Below are positions 49,475-56,330 of a stretch of DNA of 56,330 bases, piece after piece. The notes beneath the pieces were generated by a model. It had not been told where the DNA came from. It searched no databases and worked only from the letters and a program-made list of their open reading frames with translations. Source of the DNA: Paenibacillus alginolyticus DSM 5050 = NBRC 15375. Its GTDB lineage: Bacteria; Bacillota; Bacilli; Paenibacillales; NBRC-103111. Every line of letters begins with the position of its first letter. Positions within the stretch are counted from its first letter, which is position 1. The translations under genes were made by a program, and so were the position numbers. The stretch is from NCBI RefSeq assembly GCF_000422905.1, contig NZ_AUGY01000053.1:1-56330 (forward strand), read 5' to 3'.

Positions 49475-50884
49475 TTGCTCATATTGGGCTTAATTCTTAC
49501 TACAATCGGATTTCTAATTGCACAAACATACAGTGTAAAACCTTCGCAGGTAGCTAGTGCGGATTGGAAAATTAATATGCAGCAGCAGATCCAAAATGAT
49601 ACACAATTGCTGAATAATATGAATAGGGGACCAGATTGGAAAGCAAGGATTACTTCAAGGATTAATATGAATCAGTATCATATTGATCACAATATCCCGC
49701 CCACTGAAGAAACCTTATGGGGGAATATGCTAAATGCCGCGGACTTAATGATAGTTGTTTCAGTTATGACAGTCATTATTGCGGCAGATAGTGTGGCGGG
49801 TGAATTCACCGATGGTACCATTAAACTTCTTCTAATACGTCCCGCATCTCGAGCTAAAATTCTTCTTTCGAAATATATATCAACCTTTACCTTTTCCATT
49901 GTATTGTTTGTGATCTTGTTTATTACGGCTTTCCTTGTCTCAGGGATATTACATGGTTTTCACGATATGAGTGCCCCGTATATTTACGCTTCAAGTGATA
50001 CAATCGCGCATGAAACAAATATTGTACAGCATGCGATTAACACTTATTTATATCAATGTATTCAGATGGTGATGATCGTGACTATGGCATTTATGATTTC
50101 CACTGTTTCGCGAAGCAGTTCGATTGCCATTGCATTATCTGTGGGGATCATGTTTGCTGGTACAAGCATCGTTGGTTTCTTAGCACAATATAATTGGGCT
50201 AAATTCTACTTATTCGAAAATACGGATTTGACTCAATATCTCAATGGCTCTCCAAATATTGCAAGTATGACATTACCGTTCTCAGTCACAGTCATTGTTG
50301 TCTATTTCATCATTTTTAGGCATATGCGCCATGATGTTACCGCCTTTACACTGCCTCCGGAGAAAATGACAATCGAATACTTTGAAACCAGTTTACCTCT
50401 CATCGTTCGTGGAAGCCAAATTATTGCCGACTATGCGGCAAACTACGGCATAACGACAACGATTGAAAATCACGGTTTCTCGGTGCAGGCGAGTGACCGG
50501 GTGCAGCGAGTGCTGGCCGAAGTGAACCGTCCCAATTTTAAAACGACATTGGATGTAGGCAACTTTATGTGCGTTGACGAAGCCCCGCTTGTCGGCGTTC
50601 GCAAAAATCTGCCTTACGCTTCCTTAATCCATTTTAAAGATTTTTATTTCAGACCGTACTATCAAGACCCCGGAGAAGGCAATTGGTTTCGGACTACAAA
50701 CGGCAATTATTTAAGAGGCGCGATCGTTGGTCATGGGGACATCGAGATCAGGGAAATCATAAAGCTGATCAAAAACACGGGCTATGACGGCTATGTAACC
50801 GTAGAATTCGAAGGGATGGAAGACTGCGAAATCGGCTCGCGAATTGGTATGAATAACTTAAGAAAGTTGTGGAATGAAATTTAG
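49475..50884 (+). CDS. Chimera: ABC-2 permease (5' end lost) fused to C-terminus of a sugar isomerase/epimerase
   Basis: 469 residues. Residues 1 to about 290 are an ABC-2 type permease (six membrane segments, VAGEFTDGTIKLLLIRPASRAKILLSKYIS, ending RHMRHDVTA, the natural end of such proteins). From about 291 (FTLPPEKMTIEYFETSLPLI) to the end is the last 180 residues of a xylose-isomerase-like TIM barrel (TTTIENHGF, TLDVGNFM, ASLIHFKDF, GHGDIEIREIIKLIKNTGYDGYVTVEFEGMEDCE). The permease frame is open further upstream (KIYQRLRTW) to the TVP38 stop without a good start, so its first residues are lost. The isomerase part has higher GC. The protein may still insert in the membrane but is unlikely to be functional as either. 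No ATPase gene is adjacent. Confidence 0.75.
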   Translation: MLILGLILTTIGFLIAQTYSVKPSQVASADWKINMQQQIQNDTQLLNNMNRGPDWKARITSRINMNQYHIDHNIPPTEETLWGNMLNAADLMIVVSVMTVIIAADSVAGEFTDGTIKLLLIRPASRAKILLSKYISTFTFSIVLFVILFITAFLVSGILHGFHDMSAPYIYASSDTIAHETNIVQHAINTYLYQCIQMVMIVTMAFMISTVSRSSSIAIALSVGIMFAGTSIVGFLAQYNWAKFYLFENTDLTQYLNGSPNIASMTLPFSVTVIVVYFIIFRHMRHDVTAFTLPPEKMTIEYFETSLPLIVRGSQIIADYAANYGITTTIENHGFSVQASDRVQRVLAEVNRPNFKTTLDVGNFMCVDEAPLVGVRKNLPYASLIHFKDFYFRPYYQDPGEGNWFRTTNGNYLRGAIVGHGDIEIREIIKLIKNTGYDGYVTVEFEGMEDCEIGSRIGMNNLRKLWNEI

Positions 50885-50897
50885 GTGAAGACAAAGG

Positions 50898-50928
50898 CAG
50901 CCGTCCAGAATGGATGGGCTGTTTTTTC
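50898..50928 (+). terminator. Intrinsic terminator after the chimeric gene
   Basis: CAGCCGTCC and GGATGGGCTG pair around AGAAT (one bulge), then TTTTTT. Confidence 0.8.
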
Positions 50929-50975
50929 TCACTTTACAATATTTGGGTTTTCTACTTTTTCAAGGGGGAAGAGGC

Positions 50976-51479
50976 ATGGACGTTAAAATTCCGTTGTTTA
51001 TTGTGACAGGTGCAAGTGGTGCAGGAAAGACAACAGTGATTAAGGAGCTCAGAGGATTATTGCCTGATGTTGATATTTTCGATATTGATTCCATTCATCC
51101 ATTTGTTGGAGACGACTGGAGCAAAATTCAAAATATTTGGCTCCGTGTTGCAAGAAATATTGCCGGAAGTGGGCGAGTATCACTAATATGCGGAACCATG
51201 ATGCCTTGGGATGTTGAAAAGTGTGAGGATTATCCATATTTCAAGCATATTTACTATTTGAACCTACATTGTGACGATGAAACCCGTGAATTACGATTAC
51301 GCGCCAGGAATTGGCCAGAGGAGATGATTCAAGAACATAAATCCTTTGCAAAGTGGTTGCTTGAAAATGCTGACAAAGCATATACACCACCGATGCCGAC
51401 CGTCGATACGTCTAAAACGGAGGTACATGAAGTGGCTTTTCAAATAAGTGAATGGGTGCGTGGACATATGCATGGGTAA
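50976..51479 (+). CDS. P-loop kinase / AAA nucleotide-binding protein
   Basis: 167 residues from ATG 50976, with AAGGGGGAAGAGG before it (the frame opens at 50910 but that part is a shadow of the terminator). Walker A GASGAGKTT at residues 11-19; a Walker B-like IFDIDSIHPF follows. An R-rich lid, LRLRARNWPEEMI, lies at about 110-120. Resembles small nucleoside or gluconate kinase-like proteins; substrate unknown. Ends in a good terminator. Single gene, cytosolic. Confidence 0.75.
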   Translation: MDVKIPLFIVTGASGAGKTTVIKELRGLLPDVDIFDIDSIHPFVGDDWSKIQNIWLRVARNIAGSGRVSLICGTMMPWDVEKCEDYPYFKHIYYLNLHCDDETRELRLRARNWPEEMIQEHKSFAKWLLENADKAYTPPMPTVDTSKTEVHEVAFQISEWVRGHMHG

Positions 51480-51556
51480 GTTCACCAATAGGAGAATTAC
51501 AAGAATCTTATACTTCCCCAATAATTGAACCTGACCTCCCTTAAAATATAAGACTT

Positions 51557-51588
51557 AGACCCGCAGCCGTTGCTTTGGGTCTCTTTTT
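51557..51588 (+). terminator. Intrinsic terminator after the kinase gene
   Basis: AGACCC pairs with GGGTCT around a 14-base loop, followed by CTTTTT. Short TAAACGGGGCAACGTAGTA-type motif follows at about 51598. Confidence 0.8.
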
Positions 51589-51722
51589 GCTGATGGCCTA
51601 AACGGGGCAACGTAGTATGAATGGGCAGATTAACGGAGCTAACCATTACTAATATGTCTTAAATTGGAATAAGATGGAATACTATATTTAATTCACGTTT
51701 AGAGATTCGGAGGTTTTTCTAT

Positions 51723-53294
51723 ATGGTACATATTGTCCTGTTGGTCATACTGATGGCTATCATTATTTTGCCACCACTCATTTTTTTTGGTTATATGTAT
51801 GCTTTATCCAAAAAACCAAAGCATTCCATCATCCGCTCCCACCCGTTCCTTGGTTGGCTGCGATACTTGCTTGAAAAGCTCGGGCCTGAGTTCCGCCAAT
51901 ACTGGTTTGACAATGATACGGAAGGGAAGCCTTTCTCGCGAGCCGATTTTGTGGGTATTGTGTATGCGGCGAAATACCGAACGGATCTCATCTCATTCGG
52001 CGGCAGGCGCGATTATGAGAAGCCCGGTTTCTATTTGTCCAATGCCATGTTTCCGAAATTGACTAGCGAACTTAGGGTGGATAACAAAGGGGTGGTACCC
52101 GGAAAAAAATATGTAATTACCGACGAGGGGCTTTTTACTCGGAAGGAAAAATTCGTTGAAGAACAAGTGAGACCTTGGTTGCTGGATGATGACGATGTCA
52201 TAGTGGTAGGTGAAAACCGCAAAAACCCTTGGCGGCTCAAAGGCATGTTCGGTGCTTCAGCCACTTCCTACGGCGCAGTCGGCGAGCATTATATTCAGTC
52301 CACAGGTAGCGGAGCAAGGATGGCGAGCGGCTCATGGATCAATACCGGTGAAGGCGGGGTTGCTGATGTACATCTTGCAACAGGGGTCGATATCATTTCA
52401 CAGATCGGGCCTGGCATGTTTGGCTTCCGAGATAATAGCGGCCGCTTCTCCATAGAAGAATACAAGCACAAAGCTGAGGTCCCCAATATCAAGGCTTTTG
52501 AATTGAAGTTTCATCAGGGCGCCAAAATACGTGGCGGGCACCTCGAAGGCTCAAAGGTAACCGAGAAAGTCGCGGCAGCTCGCTTGGTGCCTGTTGGGAA
52601 AACGGTGAATTCACCGAATCGGTTTGAATTTCTAACCAATCCGGAGGAAGCGCTCCGTTTCATAAGCACCCTACAAGAAGAAGGAGGTAAGCCGGTGGGC
52701 ATCAAAATCGTCGTCGGTGATCCGAAGCGGCTAGAGCCGTTTTTCCGTTCTATGCTAGAATTGGATATCTATCCGGATTTCATTACCGTAGACGGTTCCG
52801 AGGGTGGTTCTGGAGCGACATTTAAGGCGATGGCGGATGGTATGGGATTGCCGCTCTTTGCCGCTTTACTCATCCTCGACGATTTAGCTAGAAAATTCGG
52901 CGTACGCGACCGTTTCAAAATTTTCGCTTCCGGTAAACTCATAACGCCTGATAAAGTTGCAATCGCCCTAGCACTGGGTGCCGACTGTGTTAACTCCGCT
53001 CGCGGCTTTATGATGGCTAACGGCTGCATCATGGCGATGCAGTGTCACACCGGTAAGTGTCCGACAGGCATTACAACTACGGATTCCAAGTATCAGGCTG
53101 CGCTGGCGCCAGAGGAAAAGCAATGGCGGGTAATGAACTACATTCTTCAACTGAGGGAAGGCTTATTCTCGCTGGCTGCGGCCTGTGGCTTGGAGAGCCC
53201 TCGTGGATTTAGGCGAGAACATGTTGTGTTTACGAACGAAAGCGGTCAATGTGTGCGAATCGTTGATTTGTTTCCTTATCCAGAATCTGATTAA
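51723..53294 (+). CDS. FMN-binding glutamate synthase family protein, membrane-anchored
   Basis: 523 residues. An N-terminal membrane segment (residues 3-24) and the alpha/beta barrel of GltS-type FMN-binding domains: FGASATSYGAVGEHYIQSTGSGARMASGSWINTGEGG, then FITVDGSEGGSGATFKAMADGMGLPL, and the iron-sulfur motif AMQCHTGKCPTGITT. Glutaminase and central domains of true glutamate synthase are absent, as in the archaeal-type or YerD-like proteins. The partner and reaction are unknown; YerD-type proteins act apparently alone. Start ATG 51723 behind TCGGAGG. Convergent to a TrmB gene, ending in a shared hairpin region. Confidence 0.9.
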   Translation: MVHIVLLVILMAIIILPPLIFFGYMYALSKKPKHSIIRSHPFLGWLRYLLEKLGPEFRQYWFDNDTEGKPFSRADFVGIVYAAKYRTDLISFGGRRDYEKPGFYLSNAMFPKLTSELRVDNKGVVPGKKYVITDEGLFTRKEKFVEEQVRPWLLDDDDVIVVGENRKNPWRLKGMFGASATSYGAVGEHYIQSTGSGARMASGSWINTGEGGVADVHLATGVDIISQIGPGMFGFRDNSGRFSIEEYKHKAEVPNIKAFELKFHQGAKIRGGHLEGSKVTEKVAAARLVPVGKTVNSPNRFEFLTNPEEALRFISTLQEEGGKPVGIKIVVGDPKRLEPFFRSMLELDIYPDFITVDGSEGGSGATFKAMADGMGLPLFAALLILDDLARKFGVRDRFKIFASGKLITPDKVAIALALGADCVNSARGFMMANGCIMAMQCHTGKCPTGITTTDSKYQAALAPEEKQWRVMNYILQLREGLFSLAAACGLESPRGFRREHVVFTNESGQCVRIVDLFPYPESD

Positions 53295-53333
53295 TATAAA
53301 TAGGATATGAAGCACCTACCACTTCCGAAGTTT

Positions 53334-53373
53334 AAAAAAAGAAGCCGTATCAACCATTGAGGTTAGATACGGC
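53334..53373 (-). terminator. Terminator of the TrmB-family gene
   Basis: On the minus strand GCCGTATC pairs with GATACGGC around 14 bases, followed by TTCTTTTTTT. Confidence 0.8.
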
Positions 53374-53395
53374 GTTACTTCAAAATGCTTTTAAG

Positions 53396-54238
53396 TTAAT
53401 TTCCAAAGCCTAGCTTCATCGCCAAGCTGTAGCCAGCTGGCCCGAAGTTATACCTTTTTCGCAGTTCGATCAGATTGGGTCCGAATGTCTGTTCTAGCGT
53501 TCCACGGTGAACTTGCATAATCTCATAGATGTATAAGTCATGGATGATGACCTCGGTGATCGGCATGACGAGACCGGGGTGCATGGTCCAAGCGGCGCGG
53601 CTGTCCGTTCCAAGAGAAACTATACCGGCAACCACTTCGCGGTCGTCTATACTCGCCACAATCCAACGGCCGCCGTATTCCCGTGTAATCTCTTCACTCG
53701 AATCGTGCGGGTACACTTGCGCAAAATCGAACTGTAGTTCTCCATAGACGACAATCAGAATCTCGACACCACGTGCAGCAGCCCTCCGCAGTTCTGGTTC
53801 CAGTAGCTTGGCTTCTTCTGTCCAGATTTCTAGCAAAACACGCCCAGTCGCCCGATTAATCGCTTCCGCCGCACGGCTCAAAATGGCTTCAAACCCAGTG
53901 ATGTTCCAAATGTTTTCTCGATTTAAGGATACATAAGAATAGTGGGCAAGCGCAGTTTCAGCAGCTTCAAAAGAGGATTCGATTTTGCTTTTTTTCAACC
54001 GGATCAGTTCTTGCGGCTGCAGTGGCGTGTACAACGAAGGATCTTCGTGACTGACCATAACTTCGCCGCGCTCCACCATTCCGCTTAGCACTTCATAAAT
54101 TTTAGAACGCGGCACACCCGAGTTCAAAGAAATCGCATACCCCGATAAAGGAGATTTATCTAGAAGCGCAAGGTACGCTTTGGCTTCATATTCAGTAAAA
54201 TTCAAATCCTGCAACATCTTAATGATTTCTAATTTCAT
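53396..54238 (-). CDS. TrmB-family transcriptional regulator
   Basis: 280 residues. N-terminal winged HTH of TrmB type (LNFTEYEAKAYLALLDKSPLSGYAISLNSGVPRSKIYEVLSGMVERG), a coiled linker, then a TrmB/PLD-like effector part (ILSRAAEAINRATGRVLLEIWTEEAKLLEPELRRAAARGVEILIVVYGE). In bacteria these regulate sugar or small-molecule transport genes. Divergent from an EamA-type exporter over a palindrome-rich 169-base gap, so it probably controls that exporter. The ribosome site AGGAGG is immediately before the ATG at 54238. Confidence 0.9.
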   Translation of the reverse strand: MKLEIIKMLQDLNFTEYEAKAYLALLDKSPLSGYAISLNSGVPRSKIYEVLSGMVERGEVMVSHEDPSLYTPLQPQELIRLKKSKIESSFEAAETALAHYSYVSLNRENIWNITGFEAILSRAAEAINRATGRVLLEIWTEEAKLLEPELRRAAARGVEILIVVYGELQFDFAQVYPHDSSEEITREYGGRWIVASIDDREVVAGIVSLGTDSRAAWTMHPGLVMPITEVIIHDLYIYEIMQVHRGTLEQTFGPNLIELRKRYNFGPAGYSLAMKLGFGN

Positions 54239-54312
54239 TTTTTAACCTCCTACCCTCCGCATCGTACATTAGGCCGATTTTTTCACGGATCCGATCTACT
54301 CCATTATTACAC

Positions 54313-54345
54313 TTGACAGACGATAGTGCCAATGGTGTACCATTG
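54313..54345. promoter_or_regulatory. EamA promoter overlapped by palindrome
   Basis: TTGACA (54313-54318), 19 bases, TACCAT (54338-54343); CAATGGT-GT-ACCATTG (54330-54345) is a perfect inverted repeat of 7-bp arms over the -10. A second, near-perfect repeat (AGTTGCTAC-AAAA-GTAGCTACT) follows at about 54351-54372. Both are candidate TrmB sites. Confidence 0.55.
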
Positions 54346-54407
54346 CATATAGTTGCTACAAAAGTAGCTACTACATGAAATTCCATAGAATTACTTGGAG
54401 GTACAGC

Positions 54408-55319
54408 ATGGATACATCACATGAAATCCGAAAGGTACTATTAGCAAAGGCCCAAAAAAGCAGCAGCCTTTACCTAATCGCCGTCATTACTGCCATTTTA
54501 CTATGGAGCACTTCGTTTGTTGGGACTAAGATTGCATTCAATTCCTTTCCTCCTCTTACATTGGGGGCGGCACGCTTTTTAATTGCTTCGGTCATTTTAG
54601 GCGCGATTATGCTGTCTAGAAAAGAATTTATAAGGCCTGCACCGAAGGATATGGGATTGATGGCGCTGAGCGGAATATTGGGAACGACTCTTTACTTTGC
54701 GTTGGAGAATATCGGGCTTGAGCTGACAACGGCATCGAGTGCCGCGCTGATCGTCGCTTCTTACCCGGCCATAACAGCGCTGCTTGAGTTCATTTTTTAT
54801 CGTGTAAAAATTTCCTGGCTGAAGGGGCTTGGGATTGTGATGGCAGTTCTCGGAGTGTATCAGATTTCGGGCGGCAGTTCGGAGGAGAGTTCAGGTCAGC
54901 TGACGGGTAACATCATTTTAATTCTGGCAGGCGTTGTGTTTGCAGCTTATAACTTTACTACCCGCAAAGTTGTCAAAAACTATTCAATGGTAACCGTTTC
55001 GTTTTACCAGACGATTGCAGGGACGCTTGCATTCATTCCGCTTGCTCTGATTGAGCGGTCAAGATGGCAGGTGCCTAGCGTAGAGTCTCTCTGGATGCTG
55101 CTCTATCTTGGGGTTTTCTGCTCAATAGCAGCTTTTATGCTTTATAATTATGGACTGCGCAACCTCAGCTCCGGTACTGCAATGGCGCTGATGAACCTCG
55201 TCCCTCTTTTTGGCGTGTTGTTCTCAAGCGTATTCCTACATGAAGTCTTACATATATTTGATTTGATAGGTGGAATGATTATAATTGTTGGGGTTATTCT
55301 GAGTGTGAGGGAAAAGTGA
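54408..55319 (+). CDS. EamA/DMT-family transporter (10 TM)
   Basis: 303 residues from ATG 54408 (TTGGAGG before it). Ten membrane segments in two EamA halves (IAVITAILLWSTSFVGTKIAF; ASSAALIVASYPAITALLEFIF; LILAGVVFAAYNFTTRKVV; GTAMALMNLVPLFGVLFSSVFLHE). Exports amino acids or metabolites; substrate unknown. Divergent to the TrmB regulator gene, which probably controls it through the palindromes between the two. Followed 40 bases later by a LURP-like protein gene. Confidence 0.9.
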   Translation: MDTSHEIRKVLLAKAQKSSSLYLIAVITAILLWSTSFVGTKIAFNSFPPLTLGAARFLIASVILGAIMLSRKEFIRPAPKDMGLMALSGILGTTLYFALENIGLELTTASSAALIVASYPAITALLEFIFYRVKISWLKGLGIVMAVLGVYQISGGSSEESSGQLTGNIILILAGVVFAAYNFTTRKVVKNYSMVTVSFYQTIAGTLAFIPLALIERSRWQVPSVESLWMLLYLGVFCSIAAFMLYNYGLRNLSSGTAMALMNLVPLFGVLFSSVFLHEVLHIFDLIGGMIIIVGVILSVREK

Positions 55320-55359
55320 ACTAGTTATCGGAGTATTCCGCGTGAGGGAGGCGAGTGTA

Positions 55360-55863
55360 TTGAATTTATACTTTCGGGATAATTTTTTTAATGCCGGTGT
55401 TACGGAGATTCTGGACGAACAGGAAGTAAACGTCGGTCACCTAGATTTGAAGAGCTCTTTTGGCTCTGCAATCGATGTGTATGGGCAGAATAGCCAGCTG
55501 CTGTGCAAAGGAAGCTTTCCGATATTCTCAGGCAAATGGGAAGTTACCGATGCCGATGGGGGACAGTTAGGCGTGTTGAGAAGCAGATTTGCGTTTTTCA
55601 CCAAGAAATTCACATATGAAACCGAAGGGCGAGGCAGCTATGAGATTATTTCCCCGGCATTTTCAAAGGAATATGAGATATCCGATGAATCCGGTGCAAT
55701 TGTTGCTCGTTTCGAACAAGTAAACGGTTGGTTTTCTTCAGGAGCATTTCTTCTGAACAATCAATGCGAACATTTGGATACTTACGAACTTGTGGCGGTG
55801 ATCATGGGCATGTATGCGATTCAGAAAAGGCAGAGCGCTGCGACAAACAACACAACTCATTGA
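55360..55863 (+). CDS. Small LURP-one-related/tubby-like protein of unknown role
   Basis: 167 residues from TTG 55360; GGGAGG at 55346-55351 sets the start. Repeated beta strands with alternating charge (LYFRDNFFNAGVTEILDEQ, LLCKGSFPIFSGKWEVTDADGGQLGVLRSRFAFFTKKFTYET) resemble the LURP-one fold, a 12-stranded barrel with a buried helix (here ELVAVIMGMYAIQKRQ). Cellular role in bacteria unknown. Likely co-transcribed with the EamA gene 40 bases upstream. Confidence 0.7.
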   Translation: MNLYFRDNFFNAGVTEILDEQEVNVGHLDLKSSFGSAIDVYGQNSQLLCKGSFPIFSGKWEVTDADGGQLGVLRSRFAFFTKKFTYETEGRGSYEIISPAFSKEYEISDESGAIVARFEQVNGWFSSGAFLLNNQCEHLDTYELVAVIMGMYAIQKRQSAATNNTTH

Positions 55864-56173
55864 ATGATGACCAAAATAGATTTTCATATGAATAATCAGA
55901 ACTCACCTTGTTGTCTTTCAATTACTACTTCATGTAAATGAGCATCTATGGTTACCAATGTTGCATTTTCTACAACAATTCCCACTCTCAAAGGCCATTT
56001 GGCATGTTGAAGTTGTAGAATGGAGACTGTCGATTCAATCTAAATATTCTGTCGTATATACAAACTCCAAAACGAGTGATTTTCTCCAAATAATCGCTTG
56101 TTTTCTTTATTTTACTCTCCAATACTCTCGTTTAATGGTATACTTGAAATATACCATTTCCGGAGGGATTCCT
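55864..56173. other. Gap between LURP-like gene and transposase, probable IS left end
   Basis: 310 bases with no gene. Includes AACGAGTGATT/AATCGCTTGTT hairpin (56072-56104) and the transposase promoter region with an inverted repeat. I could not define the terminal inverted repeat of the element because its right end is outside the window. Confidence 0.45.
56135..56157. promoter_or_regulatory. Inverted repeat before the transposase gene
   Basis: ATGGTATA-CTTGAAA-TATACCAT, perfect 8-bp arms with a 7-base spacer, ending 16 bases before the ATG. It covers the expected promoter and could be an operator or control translation as a hairpin. Confidence 0.5.
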
Positions 56174-56330
56174 ATGAGCAGAGTCCGATATAAACAATTT
56201 GAGCAATTATCTTTCAGTGACATTGAGGTGTTTGCATGTCTTCCTGAACATCCGATTTGGAGTCGGGCTGCTGAACTCGTTGACTTTTCCTTCGCTGATG
56301 AGGTTTGTTCTCATTTGTACTCAGGCCGAG
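56174..56330 (+). CDS. IS1182/IS5-like transposase, 5' part (runs off the window)
   Basis: ATG 56174 behind CGGAGGG, open to the last base (52 codons). MSRVRYKQFEQLSFSDIEVF, then CLPEHPIWSRAAELVDFSFA and DEVCSHLYSGR match the opening of DDE transposases in which HP.W or HF..K is followed by IDFSF.DE and a YS..GRP segment. The family (IS1182-like) is suggested by this start; the DDE catalytic residues are outside. It is the only clear full-looking IS gene of the window. Confidence 0.7.
   Translation, partial: MSRVRYKQFEQLSFSDIEVFACLPEHPIWSRAAELVDFSFADEVCSHLYSGR

Overview
The window reads as a low-to-mid GC Gram-positive chromosome, most probably Paenibacillus or a close relative. Pointers are AGGAGG-type ribosome sites with frequent GTG/TTG starts, a CotD-like spore coat protein, a DUF4317 protein, LplB/YtcP/LipO-type sugar ABC importers, a long AraC regulator with two membrane segments, and a textbook CcpA cre site. 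The genus is inferred from gene content; no phylogenetic marker is present.

Region 1 (0.4-10.6 kb) is a run of small regulator/enzyme/efflux modules: a WYL regulator, a VOC protein, an SDR divergent from a TetR, a second TetR divergent from an isochorismatase-like protein plus DHA2 exporter, a MerR plus dehydrogenase pair with matching palindromic operators, and an LLM flavin oxidoreductase. Five copies of an intergenic repeat with core GAACCGTATCATA occur only here. Region 2 (10.8-16 kb) holds short or decaying genes: a truncated HD protein, an N-formylglutamate amidohydrolase-like protein, CotD, a stalk/ankyrin gene with two frameshifts and an alpha/beta hydrolase.

Region 3 (16.2-19.5 kb) is a possible islet. 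An intact tRNA-Ala(GGC) is followed by a Crp/Fnr regulator, thioredoxin and a CXXC DsrE-like protein, then a tRNA gene lacking its 3' end and a tyrosine recombinase with an in-frame stop. Region 4 (19.6-24.5 kb) is mosaic: two small unknown genes, a 5' group II intron remnant, a GH123/sialidase chimera cut off at its 5' end, and a GC-rich nucleotidyltransferase of foreign composition.

Region 5 (24.7-38.5 kb) is the metabolic core. It has two complete CUT1-type sugar ABC importers, each lacking its own ATPase as is usual, with two AraC regulators, a ferritin-like protein, a DUF1861 beta-propeller protein and a PP2C phosphatase. The first importer has a sigma-A promoter overlapped by a perfect cre match.

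Region 6 (38.5-41.4 kb) holds an orphan ParA, an overlapping and frameshifted small partner gene, and repeat clusters around them; this is the best candidate for an uncharacterised system. Region 7 (41.6-51.5 kb) has a Bcr/CflA exporter, rifampicin phosphotransferase, a CDF-transporter fragment, an envelope cluster (MGDG-type glycosyltransferase, NodB deacetylase with C-terminal extension, TVP38/DedA protein), an ABC-2 permease fused in frame to a sugar isomerase C-terminus, and a small kinase. Region 8 (51.7-56.3 kb) has an FMN-binding glutamate-synthase-like protein, a TrmB regulator divergent from an EamA transporter, a small LURP-one-like protein and the start of a transposase gene that runs off the window.

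Broken genes are unusually common (FGE fragment, HD protein, stalk/ankyrin, tRNA fragment, integrase, ParA partner, CDF fragment, two chimeras), suggesting an accessory, recombination-prone region. Some single-base frameshifts in short homopolymers could be sequencing errors.
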